DNA of 46,898 nucleotides from Acidimicrobiia bacterium (GTDB lineage: Bacteria > Actinomycetota > Acidimicrobiia > Spongiisociales > ZC4RG35), in assembly GCA_025928935.1 (NCBI GenBank), contig JAICNB010000017.1, positions 1-46,898 on the forward strand. Direction: 5' to 3'. The notes under the pieces were generated by a model. The model did no database searches. It was not told the DNA's origin and worked only from the letters and a program-made list of their open reading frames with translations. A program made the position numbers and the translations under genes. Shown here piece after piece: positions 8,785 through 18,198 of the stretch (the stretch's first letter is position 1; the number at the start of each line of letters is the position of its first letter).

Positions 8785-9045
8785 CTAGGTGGCCGCGCTG
8801 GACGACCTCATCGCCCGGTAGACAAGAAGGGCGATGATCGCACCGATGATCGACCCGACGATCCCGGCTGCGGTCACATCCCATTGCCCGTCGAAGAACA
8901 AGTTCCCGAGAAAGCCGCCTACAAGCGACCCGATCAACCCGAGGACGAGCGTGCCGAGCACCCCCATCGAGTCCGACCCGGGCACCAGTGCCCTAGCGAT
9001 CAGACCGGCGATGAGGCCGATGAGCAGCCATATGAGGATTCCCAT
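8785..9045 (-). CDS. GlsB/YeaQ/YmgE-family membrane protein
   Basis: An 86-residue protein made almost wholly of three glycine-rich hydrophobic helices (MGILIWLLIGLIAGLIAR, VLGTLVLGLIGSLVGGFLG, AAGIVGSIIGAIIALLVYR). This is the pattern of the GlsB/YeaQ/YmgE (transglycosylase-associated) family, small stress-linked inner-membrane proteins without proven activity. The ATG at 9045 is chosen because AGGAGGGAAAG stands right before it. A related protein is encoded divergently at 9172. A strong hairpin follows the stop. Confidence 0.8.
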   Translation of the reverse strand: MGILIWLLIGLIAGLIARALVPGSDSMGVLGTLVLGLIGSLVGGFLGNLFFDGQWDVTAAGIVGSIIGAIIALLVYRAMRSSSAAT

Positions 9046-9171
9046 GTCTTTCCCTCCTGGTGGTGTGGGGCAGCCCACTTACCACTACTCCAAAGCGTCA
9101 AAACCTTCTTGCCCGCACGCGTCGGCATTTGATGCGTAGGGTGTGATCAGTCCCAGAGAAGGAGCACGTGC

Positions 9172-9474
9172 ATGGATTGGCTCTCGACGATCATCGGAGC
9201 ATTGATCGCAGGCATCATCATCGGCCCCCTCGCTCGACTTGTACTCCCAGGCAGGCAGAACATCTCGCTGGGGATGACCATCCTCATCGGGGCGGTCGGC
9301 GCCTTCCTAGGAGGTCTGGTCGCCGACTGGATGGATGTCGGAGACACCGCGGGCATCGACTGGATCAAGCTTGCGATCCAGGTCGCCGTAGCCGCGGTCT
9401 TGGTGCTGCTCTACGGCTCGATGGCCGGCAGGAGGCCCGCAACCGGAACCACTCCACCTCCGCCAGCGACCTGA
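9172..9474 (+). CDS. GlsB/YeaQ/YmgE-family membrane protein, second copy
   Basis: A 100-residue protein with the same plan as its divergent neighbour: helix one IIGALIAGIIIGPLARLVLPG, helix two MTILIGAVGAFLGGLVADW, helix three near VAVAAVLVLLYGS, then a short Pro-rich tail. The conserved A-R-x-hydrophobic-P-G after helix one is shared (ARLVLPG here, ARALVPG there). GAAGGAG precedes the ATG. The 126-base gap between the two genes should hold both promoters. Function is unknown, as for the family. Confidence 0.78.
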   Translation: MDWLSTIIGALIAGIIIGPLARLVLPGRQNISLGMTILIGAVGAFLGGLVADWMDVGDTAGIDWIKLAIQVAVAAVLVLLYGSMAGRRPATGTTPPPPAT

Positions 9475-9493
9475 CACGCCGGCCCCGAATCGA

Positions 9494-10243
9494 TCAGACT
9501 TCTTCGAGGACGCGCTCCATGACGTCGTCGTCGATGTCGTAGTTCGAGAAGACGGCCTGCACATCGTCGAGGTCATCCAGGGCGTCGATCAGACGCAGTA
9601 GTTTGCGCGCCTCCGTCTCGCCAACCGCCACGGTGGACGAGGGCAGCTGGGTCACATCGGCCGAGTCGACCTCGAGTCCCGCCTCATCTAGAGCCGCGCG
9701 CACTTTTTGCACCTCGCCCGGCGACGTGATCACCTCGAACCATCCGTCGCCGCTGTCACGCACGTCTTCGGCGCCGGCATCCAGGGCGGTAATCATGATC
9801 TCGTCTTCGAGCCCTTTGACGTCGATCAGGCCTCTCTGTGTGAACAGATAGCCGACCGATCCGGGCTCGCCGAGGTTGCCGCCGCTCCTTGTGAACGTCG
9901 ACCGGACGTCGGAAGCGGCCCGGTTGCGATTGTCGGTGAGGATCTGCACAAAGAGGGCCACACCTCCCGGTCCGTAGCCTTCGTACCAGATCTCCTCGTA
10001 GTGGGCCCCTGCGACCTCACCGGTGCCTCGCTTGATGGCCCGGTCGATGTTGTCGTTTGGCATCGACGCCGACTTCGCCTTGAACACCGCCGTAGCCAGA
10101 GTCGGGTTGAAGTCGGGATTGCCCCCGCCCTCCCGGGCCGCGATCTCGATCGCCTTGGCCAGCTTCCCGAACAGCTTGCCCCGCGCCGCGTCCTGGCGGC
10201 CTTTGCGGTGCTTGATGTTGGCCCATTTGGAGTGACCCGCCAT
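9494..10243 (-). CDS. yebC: YebC/TACO1-family protein
   Basis: A 249-residue YebC-family protein. The family start MAGHSKWANIKHRKG and the signature MPNDNIDRAIKRGTGE are intact, and length is normal. Members are reported as DNA-binding regulators or as factors that help ribosomes through difficult peptide stretches; which applies here cannot be read from sequence. AGGAGAG precedes the ATG. It follows pdxT by 9 bases and lies upstream of the ruv genes on the same strand, the usual order in actinobacteria, although here two GlsB-type genes separate them. Confidence 0.93.
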   Translation of the reverse strand: MAGHSKWANIKHRKGRQDAARGKLFGKLAKAIEIAAREGGGNPDFNPTLATAVFKAKSASMPNDNIDRAIKRGTGEVAGAHYEEIWYEGYGPGGVALFVQILTDNRNRAASDVRSTFTRSGGNLGEPGSVGYLFTQRGLIDVKGLEDEIMITALDAGAEDVRDSGDGWFEVITSPGEVQKVRAALDEAGLEVDSADVTQLPSSTVAVGETEARKLLRLIDALDDLDDVQAVFSNYDIDDDVMERVLEEV

Positions 10244-10252
10244 GAGCTCTCC

Positions 10253-10816
10253 TCAGACCATCTCGATCAACATGTCATGGATCCGGCCGTCACCTGTGAG
10301 CTCGGGGTGAAAGGATGTGGCGAGGATGTTGTCCTGACGCACCATGACCGGATGGTCGTCCACCTCGGCCAGCACCTCTATCTCGCTGCCCACCTTCTCC
10401 ACCCAAGGAGCGCGGATGAACACGGCGTGGAATGGCTCGTCCAACCCGTCGATGTCCAGGTCGGCCTCGAAAGACTCGTTCTGACGGCCGAATGCGTTGC
10501 GCCGCACCACCACATCGAGGGCGCCGAGCAGCGGCTGATCGCCGTCGGTGACCGCGCCGGCGAGGAGGATCATCCCGGCGCAGGTGCCGTAGGTAGGCAG
10601 ACCCGACTCGATCGACTGCCTGAGCGGCTCGATCAGACCGAACCTGGTCGCCATCTTCCCGATAGTGGTCGACTCCCCCCCGGGGATGACCAGTGCGTCG
10701 ACTTCCCCGAGCTGCTCGGGTTTCTTGACCGCCACCGCGCCCACCCCCAGCGACTCGAGGATGTGCAGGTGCTCACGAAAGTCGCCCTGCAGGGCAAGGA
10801 CACCGACTCGGGTCAT
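10253..10816 (-). CDS. pdxT: Pyridoxal 5'-phosphate synthase glutaminase subunit
   Basis: PdxT releases ammonia from glutamine and passes it to PdxS for synthesis of pyridoxal phosphate. The 187-residue class I amidotransferase has the oxyanion region VIPGGEST, the nucleophile Cys79 in GTCAGMILLA, and the C-terminal His-Glu pair in FHPEL. The ATG at 10816 lies one base after the pdxS stop and begins the standard MTRVGVLALQGD. PdxT and PdxS form a 12+12 cytoplasmic complex in characterised species. The product serves the PLP enzymes of this window (the dehydratase and kynureninase). Confidence 0.95.
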   Translation of the reverse strand: MTRVGVLALQGDFREHLHILESLGVGAVAVKKPEQLGEVDALVIPGGESTTIGKMATRFGLIEPLRQSIESGLPTYGTCAGMILLAGAVTDGDQPLLGALDVVVRRNAFGRQNESFEADLDIDGLDEPFHAVFIRAPWVEKVGSEIEVLAEVDDHPVMVRQDNILATSFHPELTGDGRIHDMLIEMV

Positions 10817-10817
10817 G

Positions 10818-11714
10818 TCACCAGCCCCTGCCGGCGAGCCGCTCCGTGTCTCCCAGGGTGTCGAGCGAGATTCCGGGCATGGCCTCACCCAGGCCGTGTG
10901 AGACCTTGGCAACGACTTCCGGCTCGTTCCAGAACGTGGTCGCCTCGACGATGGCGCGGGCGTACGCCTCGGGGCTGGAGCTCTTGAAGATCCCCGAGCC
11001 GACGAAGACACCGTCGACACCCAGCGACATCATGAGCGCCGCGTCGGCAGGGGTGGCGATACCCCCGGCCGCGAAATTGACCACAGGAAGCTTGCCGGTC
11101 GACGCGACCTCGCGGATCAGATCGAATGGCGCACCGTGGTCACGGGCCGCCGACATCAGCTGTTCGTCGTCCATCGTGGTGAGGGCCCTCATCTCGTTGG
11201 TGACTGTCCGCATATGACGGACTGCCTCCACCACGTTGCCGGTGCCGGCCTCGCCTTTGGTGCGGACCATGGCCGCGCCCTCTCCGATGCGACGAAGAGC
11301 CTCGCCCAGATTCCGGGCCCCACAGACGAAAGGCGTGGTGAAGGCCCACTTGTCGACATGGTGCTCCTCATCGGCGGGCGTCAGGACCTCGGACTCGTCG
11401 ATGTAATCGACGCCCAACGCCTGGAGCACTGCGGCCTCGGCATGGTGACCGATACGGCACTTGGCCATTACCGGGACGGTGACCGCGGCCTGGATCTCCT
11501 CGATCTTGGTCGGATCGGCCATCCGAGCGACGCCGCCGTGCTTTCTGATGTCGGCAGGGACCCGCTCCAGGGCCATGACGGCGACCGCCCCGGCCTCCTC
11601 GGCGATCCTGGCCTCGTCGGCGGTGACGACGTCCATGATCACCCCGCCCTTCAGCATTTCGGCGAGGCCCCTCTTGACGCGATCTGTACCGGTTTGCACT
11701 TCTCTCGGCTCCAT
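10818..11714 (-). CDS. pdxS: Pyridoxal 5'-phosphate synthase lyase subunit
   Basis: PdxS condenses ribose 5-phosphate, glyceraldehyde 3-phosphate and ammonia to pyridoxal phosphate. The 298 residues form the expected TIM barrel, with [20 protein letters not shown] near the N-terminus, the HGGVARM loop, the active-site stretch [13 protein letters not shown] and the phosphate-binding [12 protein letters not shown]. The ATG at 11714 ([10 protein letters not shown]) is chosen for family length. There is only a weak GGAG upstream. It is followed directly by pdxT. Confidence 0.95.
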   Translation of the reverse strand: MEPREVQTGTDRVKRGLAEMLKGGVIMDVVTADEARIAEEAGAVAVMALERVPADIRKHGGVARMADPTKIEEIQAAVTVPVMAKCRIGHHAEAAVLQALGVDYIDESEVLTPADEEHHVDKWAFTTPFVCGARNLGEALRRIGEGAAMVRTKGEAGTGNVVEAVRHMRTVTNEMRALTTMDDEQLMSAARDHGAPFDLIREVASTGKLPVVNFAAGGIATPADAALMMSLGVDGVFVGSGIFKSSSPEAYARAIVEATTFWNEPEVVAKVSHGLGEAMPGISLDTLGDTERLAGRGW

Positions 11715-11754
11715 ATGGGCAGACTCCGATTCTACAAGGTCGACGCCGTAGCCC

Positions 11755-12810
11755 CTAAGAGACGGCCTCTTGGTACGCCTCGGCGTAGGCCGCGGCGATG
11801 ACGCTCCAGTCGAAAAGACCGGACCTGGCTTGGCCGGCCGCGCCCAGAGCACGCGCCTCCTGCGGCCGGGTCAACAGCGAAATGACCTCGTCGGCCAGCC
11901 TGGCGTGGTCCCCGATCGGCACCAACCTGCCTGCGTCGCCGAGCACGGCGCGGAACGCTGGAAGATCGGAGCAGACCACGGCGCACCCGGAGGCCATCGC
12001 CTCCGCGATCACTATCCCGAAGCTCTCACCACCGGTGTTGGGGGCTGCATACACCAGGCTCGAAGCGAGGAGACGCTTTTTCTCGCCAACACTCACCTGC
12101 CCCAGGTATTCGACCCCCGGCTCCGGGTCGGGTCGCCTCGCCCCGAGGACCTTGAGCTCGGCCTGTGGGAAACCCTCCCTGATGAGGGGCCAGGCCCGCA
12201 AGAGGACATCGAGCCCCTTACGGGGCTCGTCACGCCCGAGAAAGCAGACACGGCGATCCACCCTGCCGACCGGGCGCGAGTACGACTCGGTGTCTATCCC
12301 GTTGGGAATGATCCTCACGTTGCCCCACTCCTCCGGTATCGCCGTCGCAGCCGTCTCGCTCACGGCGGTCAGCACCGCACGTCGCAACCGCCGGCCCACG
12401 AATGGTGCCAAGCCGTACAGACGTCTGGCCCAACTGGGGGCATCTGCGTGGAAGGTCGCCACTGTCGGCTTGTCCACACTCAGAGCTAGCCAGCCCAGGG
12501 TTGGCACCAGAGGCTCGTGGACGTGAATCACGTCGACGTCGCCCAGCGCTCGACGCACCCGAGGCCACGAGGGGGTCAGGGTGAGGGGCACAACCGAATC
12601 GTTCGCCCGAACTCGAAATGGGCGACCGGTCAAGACAGTCACCTCGTCGAGCCCTGGCCCTCCGAGGCTGGCCCGATTGCCGGCACCTAGGAGGACTACT
12701 TCGTCTCCAAGCCGTAGCAATTCCTGGGCGAGCTCGAGGGTGATCTGCTGCACCCCTCCGGGAACGGACATGTCGTACGGGCTGACCAGGCCGACCCGCA
12801 GCCGGCTCAT
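11755..12810 (-). CDS. pimA: GT4 glycosyltransferase, PimA-like
   Basis: A 351-residue GT-B glycosyltransferase. The N-terminal domain has [14 protein letters not shown], closely like PimA of mycobacteria, which adds the first mannose from GDP-mannose to phosphatidylinositol at the inner face of the membrane. The C-terminal domain has NGIDTESY and the nucleotide-sugar motif [15 protein letters not shown] with its E-x7-E. The ATG at 12810 overlaps the acyltransferase stop as ATGA. Placement in the pgsA-acyltransferase-pimA series supports the assignment; the sugar donor is inferred. Confidence 0.85.
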   Translation of the reverse strand: MSRLRVGLVSPYDMSVPGGVQQITLELAQELLRLGDEVVLLGAGNRASLGGPGLDEVTVLTGRPFRVRANDSVVPLTLTPSWPRVRRALGDVDVIHVHEPLVPTLGWLALSVDKPTVATFHADAPSWARRLYGLAPFVGRRLRRAVLTAVSETAATAIPEEWGNVRIIPNGIDTESYSRPVGRVDRRVCFLGRDEPRKGLDVLLRAWPLIREGFPQAELKVLGARRPDPEPGVEYLGQVSVGEKKRLLASSLVYAAPNTGGESFGIVIAEAMASGCAVVCSDLPAFRAVLGDAGRLVPIGDHARLADEVISLLTRPQEARALGAAGQARSGLFDWSVIAAAYAEAYQEAVS

Positions 12811-13685
12811 TTGGGATCGGATGGCCAGTTGGGCTGCACCAGGTGCCATTGCTCGGGTGCAGCCCGAATCAACGACTCCATCTCGTCGGCCAGCGTCTGG
12901 GTCATCAGCCGTACCTTCTCCGAGCGTGTTCCCTCGGCCGGGATCGGGATGGCCTGCCTGATCACCACCCGATACCCATCGTCACCTTCGTAGTAGGAGG
13001 CCACCGGGAAGAGCGGCGCCCCGGTGCGAAGGGAGAGGGTTGCCGGGCCCGGAGGCAAGGTGGTCTCCTCCCCGAAGAACGTCACACCGACGCCCCGGCC
13101 CTTGAGGTCCCGATCGGAGAGCAGGGCCACAGCCTTGTTGGCGCCGAGGGCCGCTTCCAGGGACCTCATCACCTCTGTCCCACCGGTGGCGAGGACGATC
13201 TCGATCCCGAAGTCGGCGCGCATGTCGGTGAACCAATCGGTGATCCTGACATTCGGGAGCTTCTCTGCCACGGCAACGACGGGAACATCCTCAGCTACCG
13301 CCACTGGAGCGGCAACTTCCCAGTTCCCGATGTGGGGCAGGCCGTAGATCATCCCAAGTCCCCGTTCCCGCGCCTCGATGATGTGCTCCAGACCGTCGAC
13401 CCGGGTCTGCCTCTGCAACTCCGGGACACGGCTCCCCCGCACCCAGAGTGTCTCCGCGTAATACCGTCCATAGGACTTCATTACGGCCCTGCCCGCGGCG
13501 CGGGCGTCGGAGCCGTTGCCGAGGACCCTCCTCATGTGGCGCTCCGCCATCCGACGACGGCCCGGGTCGGTGGCATGCCACACGCGGCCAACCAGCCTCC
13601 CCAGGGAGCGCGCCGCTGACGACGGGAGCAATCCGATCAGGCCGGCCCCGGCCCGCAGGGCGAGATACCCGAAGAGGTCGCTCAC
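12807..13685 (-). CDS. Phosphatidylinositol mannoside acyltransferase (LpxL/PatA family)
   Basis: A 292-residue lysophospholipid-acyltransferase-fold enzyme. The catalytic H-x4-D/E motif is HIGNWE, and the family regions LLSDRDLKGRGVGVTFFG and LPPGPATLSLRTGAPLFP are present. In actinobacteria the member at this locus (Rv2611c) acylates the mannose of PIM1. The start is GTG at 13685, overlapping the pgsA stop as GTGA; an upstream ATG would extend the protein far into pgsA. It is coupled on both sides, so the three lipid genes form one tight unit. Confidence 0.87.
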   Translation of the reverse strand: MSDLFGYLALRAGAGLIGLLPSSAARSLGRLVGRVWHATDPGRRRMAERHMRRVLGNGSDARAAGRAVMKSYGRYYAETLWVRGSRVPELQRQTRVDGLEHIIEARERGLGMIYGLPHIGNWEVAAPVAVAEDVPVVAVAEKLPNVRITDWFTDMRADFGIEIVLATGGTEVMRSLEAALGANKAVALLSDRDLKGRGVGVTFFGEETTLPPGPATLSLRTGAPLFPVASYYEGDDGYRVVIRQAIPIPAEGTRSEKVRLMTQTLADEMESLIRAAPEQWHLVQPNWPSDPK

Positions 13686-14260
13686 TCGAACGAACGGTAT
13701 GTGTCGATGAAGCGCATCAGGGCGGTCAGCCAGACGAGAACCACGAAGATCCACAGCATCGGCTCGATGAAGCCGGTCATAAGCCCTACGGTGAACAGCA
13801 GGACTCGCTCGGCACGCCCCATCAACCCGGCCTTGCCGTTGAACCCCTCGACCTCGGCCCGACTCCGGATGTAGGGGACCAGCATCGCCCCGCCTATGGC
13901 GAGGACGATCAGGAGCAACACCGCCTCGTCACCGGTATCGCGGGCCACCGCCACTCCCAGGCCGGCGAAGGCGGCGATCTCACCGACGCGATCGAAGACC
14001 GAGTCGAGGTATGCCCCTCGGCCCGTGACGGTCCCCGCGGCGCGCGCCACCGATCCATCGAGCCCGTCCAGGATCGATCCCACCAGCACGATCACTGCGC
14101 CAGATCGCACCGCCCCCGTCGAGATCACGATCGAGCCCCCGATCACGAGGATGAGGCCGATCGAAGTCATGAAGGTGGGTGTGACCCCTGCTGACGCCAG
14201 GGTCTTGCCGATGGGCTCGAGAAAGCGGGTAACCCGAGGTCGAACCCGTGTGTCGATCAC
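13682..14260 (-). CDS. pgsA: CDP-alcohol phosphatidyltransferase, PI(P) synthase-like
   Basis: A membrane enzyme of about 192 residues that joins CDP-diacylglycerol to an alcohol, at this locus most likely inositol phosphate, to start phosphatidylinositol synthesis. The family motif D-G-x2-A-R-x8-G-x3-D-x3-D is complete (LDGSVAR, then G-x3-D-x3-D in GAYLDSVFD). Several hydrophobic helices follow. The start is uncertain: GTG at 14260 (VIDTRVRPRVTRFLEPIG) fits family N-termini; an ATG at 14287 is the alternative. Neither has a good ribosome-binding site. Confidence 0.87.
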   Translation of the reverse strand: MIDTRVRPRVTRFLEPIGKTLASAGVTPTFMTSIGLILVIGGSIVISTGAVRSGAVIVLVGSILDGLDGSVARAAGTVTGRGAYLDSVFDRVGEIAAFAGLGVAVARDTGDEAVLLLIVLAIGGAMLVPYIRSRAEVEGFNGKAGLMGRAERVLLFTVGLMTGFIEPMLWIFVVLVWLTALMRFIDTYRSFE

Positions 14261-14346
14261 GACGCAGCAAAGTAGCAGGCCAGCCACTAATGATCCGCTC
14301 CAGGGGCAGGGTTAGGATCGGCGTCTCAACGCAGCTGGAGGTCATA

Positions 14347-16398
14347 TTGTCAGCCGAGAAAGTCCGCAACGTCGCTCTCGTCGGCCATGGCGGGAGCGGC
14401 AAGACGACGTTGGCCGAGGCCCTTCTCTACGTCGCTGGAGCGACCACCCGGCGCGGCAGCGTCGAGCAGGGGACCACCATCCTCGACTACGAGCCAGAGG
14501 AGATCGAGCGTGGCATCTCCCTCGGGCTTTCGACCGCCACCTTCACCTGGAACGAACATCAGATCAATCTCATGGACACACCGGGGTCCAGCGACTTCTC
14601 GGGGGACGCGCGGGCCGCCCTTCGTGCTGCAGACCTGGCCCTCTTCGTGGTGTCCGGCGTCGACGGTGTCGAGGTCCAGACTGAGCAGTTGTGGAAGGTG
14701 GCGGGCGATGAGGGCATCCCCCGCGCCTTCGTCGTGACCAAGCTCGACCGCGACCGATCCTCCTTCGAGAGGGTCCTCGACCAACTGCGAGAGTCGTTCG
14801 GCAAGTCCATAGCGCCGATCCAGGTCCCCATCGGGAGTGAGGACGGCTTGCGTGGTCTGGTCAGGGTCGCCTCGGAGCGGGCCTACGAATACGCCGAGGG
14901 GGAGAAGACGGGCAAGGAGGTCGATCTGCCGACGGAGGTGGAGGAGCTTGTCCACGCCGCCCACACCGCCCTCGTCGAGACGGTGGTCGAGACCGACGAC
15001 GAGATGATGGAGGCCTACTTCGAGGGCCGAGAGCCTTCCAGAGAGCAGATCGTCTCCACCGTCCACCACGGAATCATTTCCGGCGACATCCACCCTGTCC
15101 TCGTCGCCTCGGCGGAGAGGATGATCGGAATCGACCTGCTCGCCGAGTTCATCGTCGACTACGGGCCCAACCCCCTGGAGCGGACCCTGCCAGCCTCGAA
15201 CGGCGGCGGTGACCTGGCACCATCTCCCGACGGGCCGACCATCGCGTATGTGTTCAAGTCTTTCTCCGACCCCTTCGTTGGCCGCGTCTCCCTCTTCCGC
15301 ATCTTCTCGGGCTCGGTGAAGGCAGATCAGGAGCTCGAAGTCGCCCGAGGCGGCAAGGTCCGGTTGCACAACCTCTTCATGCTCCAGGGCAAGGAGCACA
15401 ATGACGTGCCCGACCTGCCCACGGGTGGCATCGGCGCCGTCGCCAAGGTCGAGAACCTCAGGGTGGGGGACACCATGCGCAGCAGCGGCATCGATGTCGC
15501 CATCGAAGGGATCACCTATCCCAGGCCCGTGGCGGAGGTCTCGATAACCCCCCGGTCGCACCATGACGAGGAGAAGCTGTCCACCGCCCTGCACCGGATC
15601 GAGGAAGAGGACCCGACGATAAGGATCGACCGCCGGGCCGACACCGGGGAGACGATCCTCGCCGGGCTGGGCGACACCCACCTGGACGTGACGGTCGCCC
15701 GTATCCATCGCAAGTTCGGCGTGGACGTCGACACCGCACTGCCGATCATCCCTTACCGGGAGACCATCACCGCATCGGCCCAGGCCGAGGGCAAGCACAA
15801 GAAGCAGTCAGGGGGCCGCGGCCAGTTCGGAGTGGCGCTCGTCAAGTTCGCCCCTCTCCCCCGGGGCGCGGGCTACGAGTACATCGACTCGATCAAAGGA
15901 GGCTCGATCCCCCGCCAGTTCATCCCCGCCGTGGACAAGGGCATCCAGGAGGCCCTGACCAGGGGCATCCTGGCCGGATACCCCGTGATCGACATATCGG
16001 CAGAGGTGTACGACGGGAAGTACCACACGGTGGACTCGGACGAGATGTCGTTCCGTATGGCAGGCATCCAAGCGGTGAAGACTGCGACACAAGATCTGAA
16101 GCCGATCCTCCTCGAGCCGGTCATGAAGGTCACTGTGACCGTGCCTGAGGAACATCTCGGGGACGTCATGGGGGACATCAACTCCAAGCGGGGCAAGGTG
16201 CTGGGCATGGAGGGTGAAGGGACCCTTCGCTCCGTGGTCGCCGAGGTCCCGATGGCCGAGATCCAGCAGTACGCCGCAGAACTGCGATCATTGACCTCTG
16301 GAAGGGGCACCTTCGACGTGGAGTTCGATCACTACGCCGAGGTCCCCCACAACGAGGCGCAGCAAGTGATCGCCGCGGCGCGCTCGTCAGAGGACTGA
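14347..16398 (+). CDS. Elongation factor G-like translational GTPase
   Basis: A 683-residue GTPase with EF-G domain order. G1 is GHGGSGKTT, the switch-I region has ERGISL, G3 is DTPGSSDF and G4 TKLD. Domain IV and V regions are present (GGRGQFG, then VMGDINSKRGKVLGMEG). The family lacks the canonical G4 NKxD of the main EF-G and belongs with the EF-G-like (FusA2-type) paralogues, whose job in actinobacteria is poorly defined. The TTG at 14347 has GGAGGT just upstream and is followed by SAEKVRNVALVG, the family start. It is transcribed divergently from pgsA and precedes citrate synthase by 22 bases. Confidence 0.88.
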   Translation: MSAEKVRNVALVGHGGSGKTTLAEALLYVAGATTRRGSVEQGTTILDYEPEEIERGISLGLSTATFTWNEHQINLMDTPGSSDFSGDARAALRAADLALFVVSGVDGVEVQTEQLWKVAGDEGIPRAFVVTKLDRDRSSFERVLDQLRESFGKSIAPIQVPIGSEDGLRGLVRVASERAYEYAEGEKTGKEVDLPTEVEELVHAAHTALVETVVETDDEMMEAYFEGREPSREQIVSTVHHGIISGDIHPVLVASAERMIGIDLLAEFIVDYGPNPLERTLPASNGGGDLAPSPDGPTIAYVFKSFSDPFVGRVSLFRIFSGSVKADQELEVARGGKVRLHNLFMLQGKEHNDVPDLPTGGIGAVAKVENLRVGDTMRSSGIDVAIEGITYPRPVAEVSITPRSHHDEEKLSTALHRIEEEDPTIRIDRRADTGETILAGLGDTHLDVTVARIHRKFGVDVDTALPIIPYRETITASAQAEGKHKKQSGGRGQFGVALVKFAPLPRGAGYEYIDSIKGGSIPRQFIPAVDKGIQEALTRGILAGYPVIDISAEVYDGKYHTVDSDEMSFRMAGIQAVKTATQDLKPILLEPVMKVTVTVPEEHLGDVMGDINSKRGKVLGMEGEGTLRSVVAEVPMAEIQQYAAELRSLTSGRGTFDVEFDHYAEVPHNEAQQVIAAARSSED

Positions 16399-16420
16399 TC
16401 TGGCACAGGAAAGGACTGGG

Positions 16421-17710
16421 ATGGCCGACGCTGTGATCCGTTTCGGAGACAAAGAGTCCCGGCTCGAGCTCGTCGAGAGCGTCGAGGGCCAGGTCGCGGT
16501 GGACATAAGCCGGCTCCGGGCCGAGGTTGGGCTCACCACGATCGATCGTGGCTTCGCCAACACCGCCGAGAGCGAGTCGCGGGTGTCATATGTCGGTGGC
16601 GAGGAGGGCGTGCTCCACTACCGGGGATACCTGATCGAGGACCTGGCGGAAAATGCCTCCTTCCTCGAGGTGGCCTACCTACTCCAATATGGCGAGCTGC
16701 CCACCAAGGCCGAGCTCGAGGCCTACCAGGAGTCCATATCACTCCACACCCTGCTCAGGGAGGACATGAAGCATCTCTTCGAGGCCTTCCCGCACAAGGC
16801 CCACCCGATGCAGATCCTTGCCTCGGCCACCTCGGCCCTGGCCACGTATTACCCCGACGCCCTCGACCCGCATGACGAGGAAGCGGTGGACATGAGCGCG
16901 AGACGGCTCATCGCCAAGACCCCGACCATGACCGCTTGGTCGTACAAGTACTCGGTCCACCAGCCCTACATCTATCCCCAGAACGACCTGGGCTATCTCT
17001 CCAACTTCCTTCACATGATGTTCTCGGTGCCGGCCGAGCCATACACAGCAGACCCCGTCGTCATCCGCGCACTGAACATGCTCCTCGTCCTCCATGCCGA
17101 CCATGGCCAGAACTGCTCGACCTCGGCGGTTCGATTGGTCGGGTCGAGCCAGGCCAACATCTTCAGCTCCGTGGCCGCCGGGATCCACGCTCTCTCCGGC
17201 CCTCTTCACGGTGGGGCCAACCAGGAGGTGCTCGAGATGCTCGAGGAGATCGTCGCCGACGGGGGCGACGTCGCTCCATTCGTCGCCCGGGCCAAGGACA
17301 AGGAAGACCCGTTCCGTCTGATGGGCTTCGGCCACCGGGTCTACAAGAACTTCGACCCGAGGGCCAAGATCATCAAGCGGGCCGCCGACGACGTGCTCGA
17401 TGCGCTGGGGATCGACGACGATCCGCTGCTCGATGTCGCCTTACAGCTCGAAGAAGTCGCCCTGTCAGATGACTACTTCATCGAGCGGAAGCTCTACCCC
17501 AACGTGGACTTCTACTCGGGCATCATCTACCGGGCCATCGGCTTCCCGACCGAGATGTTCACCGTCCTGTTCGCCCTCGGCCGTCTACCCGGGTGGATCG
17601 CCCAATGGCGGGAGCTCCTCGGTGACCCAACCACCAGGATCTTCAGGCCCACCCAGGTGTACGTCGGCCCGGAGAGGCGCCCTTACGTGCCGATCGAGCA
17701 GAGGTCCTAG
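16421..17710 (+). CDS. gltA: Citrate synthase
   Basis: Condenses acetyl-CoA and oxaloacetate to citrate at the entry of the citric acid cycle. The 429-residue length fits the bacterial hexameric type. Catalytic regions are intact: the first His in [11 protein letters not shown], the second in [14 protein letters not shown], and the catalytic Asp in [17 protein letters not shown] precedes the ATG. It follows the EF-G-like gene with a 22-base gap. Its stop overlaps the end of the convergent membrane-protein gene by 4 bases. The glyoxylate-shunt genes aceA and aceB are about 25 kb downstream. Confidence 0.95.
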   Translation: MADAVIRFGDKESRLELVESVEGQVAVDISRLRAEVGLTTIDRGFANTAESESRVSYVGGEEGVLHYRGYLIEDLAENASFLEVAYLLQYGELPTKAELEAYQESISLHTLLREDMKHLFEAFPHKAHPMQILASATSALATYYPDALDPHDEEAVDMSARRLIAKTPTMTAWSYKYSVHQPYIYPQNDLGYLSNFLHMMFSVPAEPYTADPVVIRALNMLLVLHADHGQNCSTSAVRLVGSSQANIFSSVAAGIHALSGPLHGGANQEVLEMLEEIVADGGDVAPFVARAKDKEDPFRLMGFGHRVYKNFDPRAKIIKRAADDVLDALGIDDDPLLDVALQLEEVALSDDYFIERKLYPNVDFYSGIIYRAIGFPTEMFTVLFALGRLPGWIAQWRELLGDPTTRIFRPTQVYVGPERRPYVPIEQRS

Positions 17711-18198
17711 ACCCCCTCGACGTCCTCCACATACGGCTCGCCGCTGACTTCCCCAGATACGGCATCCACCACGACCAGAGCCCGTTGATCGGGCGGCTCC
17801 TTCGCCGAATAGAGGACCACACTCCACTGTGGCCGCGAGCGGAGGCCCCGGAAGGTGACAGCGGCCGAGGCGTGGCCGACCGGGAAGTCGACCGTCGCCC
17901 CGGCAAGGTAGAGAGCACGGGACTCGTCGACCGAGAGGGGCCAGGCCGAGGCGAAGTTCCAGGCGGCGAGGGCGAACAGCCCGATGGCGGGCAGCCATCC
18001 CCCGTCGATGACCACCATGGCAACGACGGCCGCTACCACGAAGACCCAACCCGAGATGCGCCGGCGCGTCGGTGAGGGGAACTGGTACGGCCCCACCACG
18101 TTGGAATCGAGCTCTTCTTCGATCGACAGCGTTTCGGCCAGGTCGCGCTCGATGTGGATTCCAGAGCGGTCGACCCTGGGCGTCTCTGGCTCCGTCAT
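17707..18198 (-). CDS. Two-helix membrane protein, unknown
   Basis: I do not recognise this 163-residue protein. The first 48 residues are hydrophilic and acidic, followed by two hydrophobic helices (about 49-67 and 69-87), then a soluble C-terminal part of about 75 residues (SRALYLAGATVDFPVGH onward) that reads as beta strands. Its ATG overlaps the thrS stop as ATGA, so it is made together with threonyl-tRNA synthetase. In Mycobacterium the gene between thrS and pgsA is a HIT-family hydrolase; this protein takes that place but shows no HIT motif. Confidence 0.65.
   Translation of the reverse strand: MTEPETPRVDRSGIHIERDLAETLSIEEELDSNVVGPYQFPSPTRRRISGWVFVVAAVVAMVVIDGGWLPAIGLFALAAWNFASAWPLSVDESRALYLAGATVDFPVGHASAAVTFRGLRSRPQWSVVLYSAKEPPDQRALVVVDAVSGEVSGEPYVEDVEGV

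Noticed and set aside
14350-15798. Long minus-strand open frame opposite the EF-G-like gene
   Set aside because: The plus-strand GTPase has all expected motifs; the antisense frame shows none.
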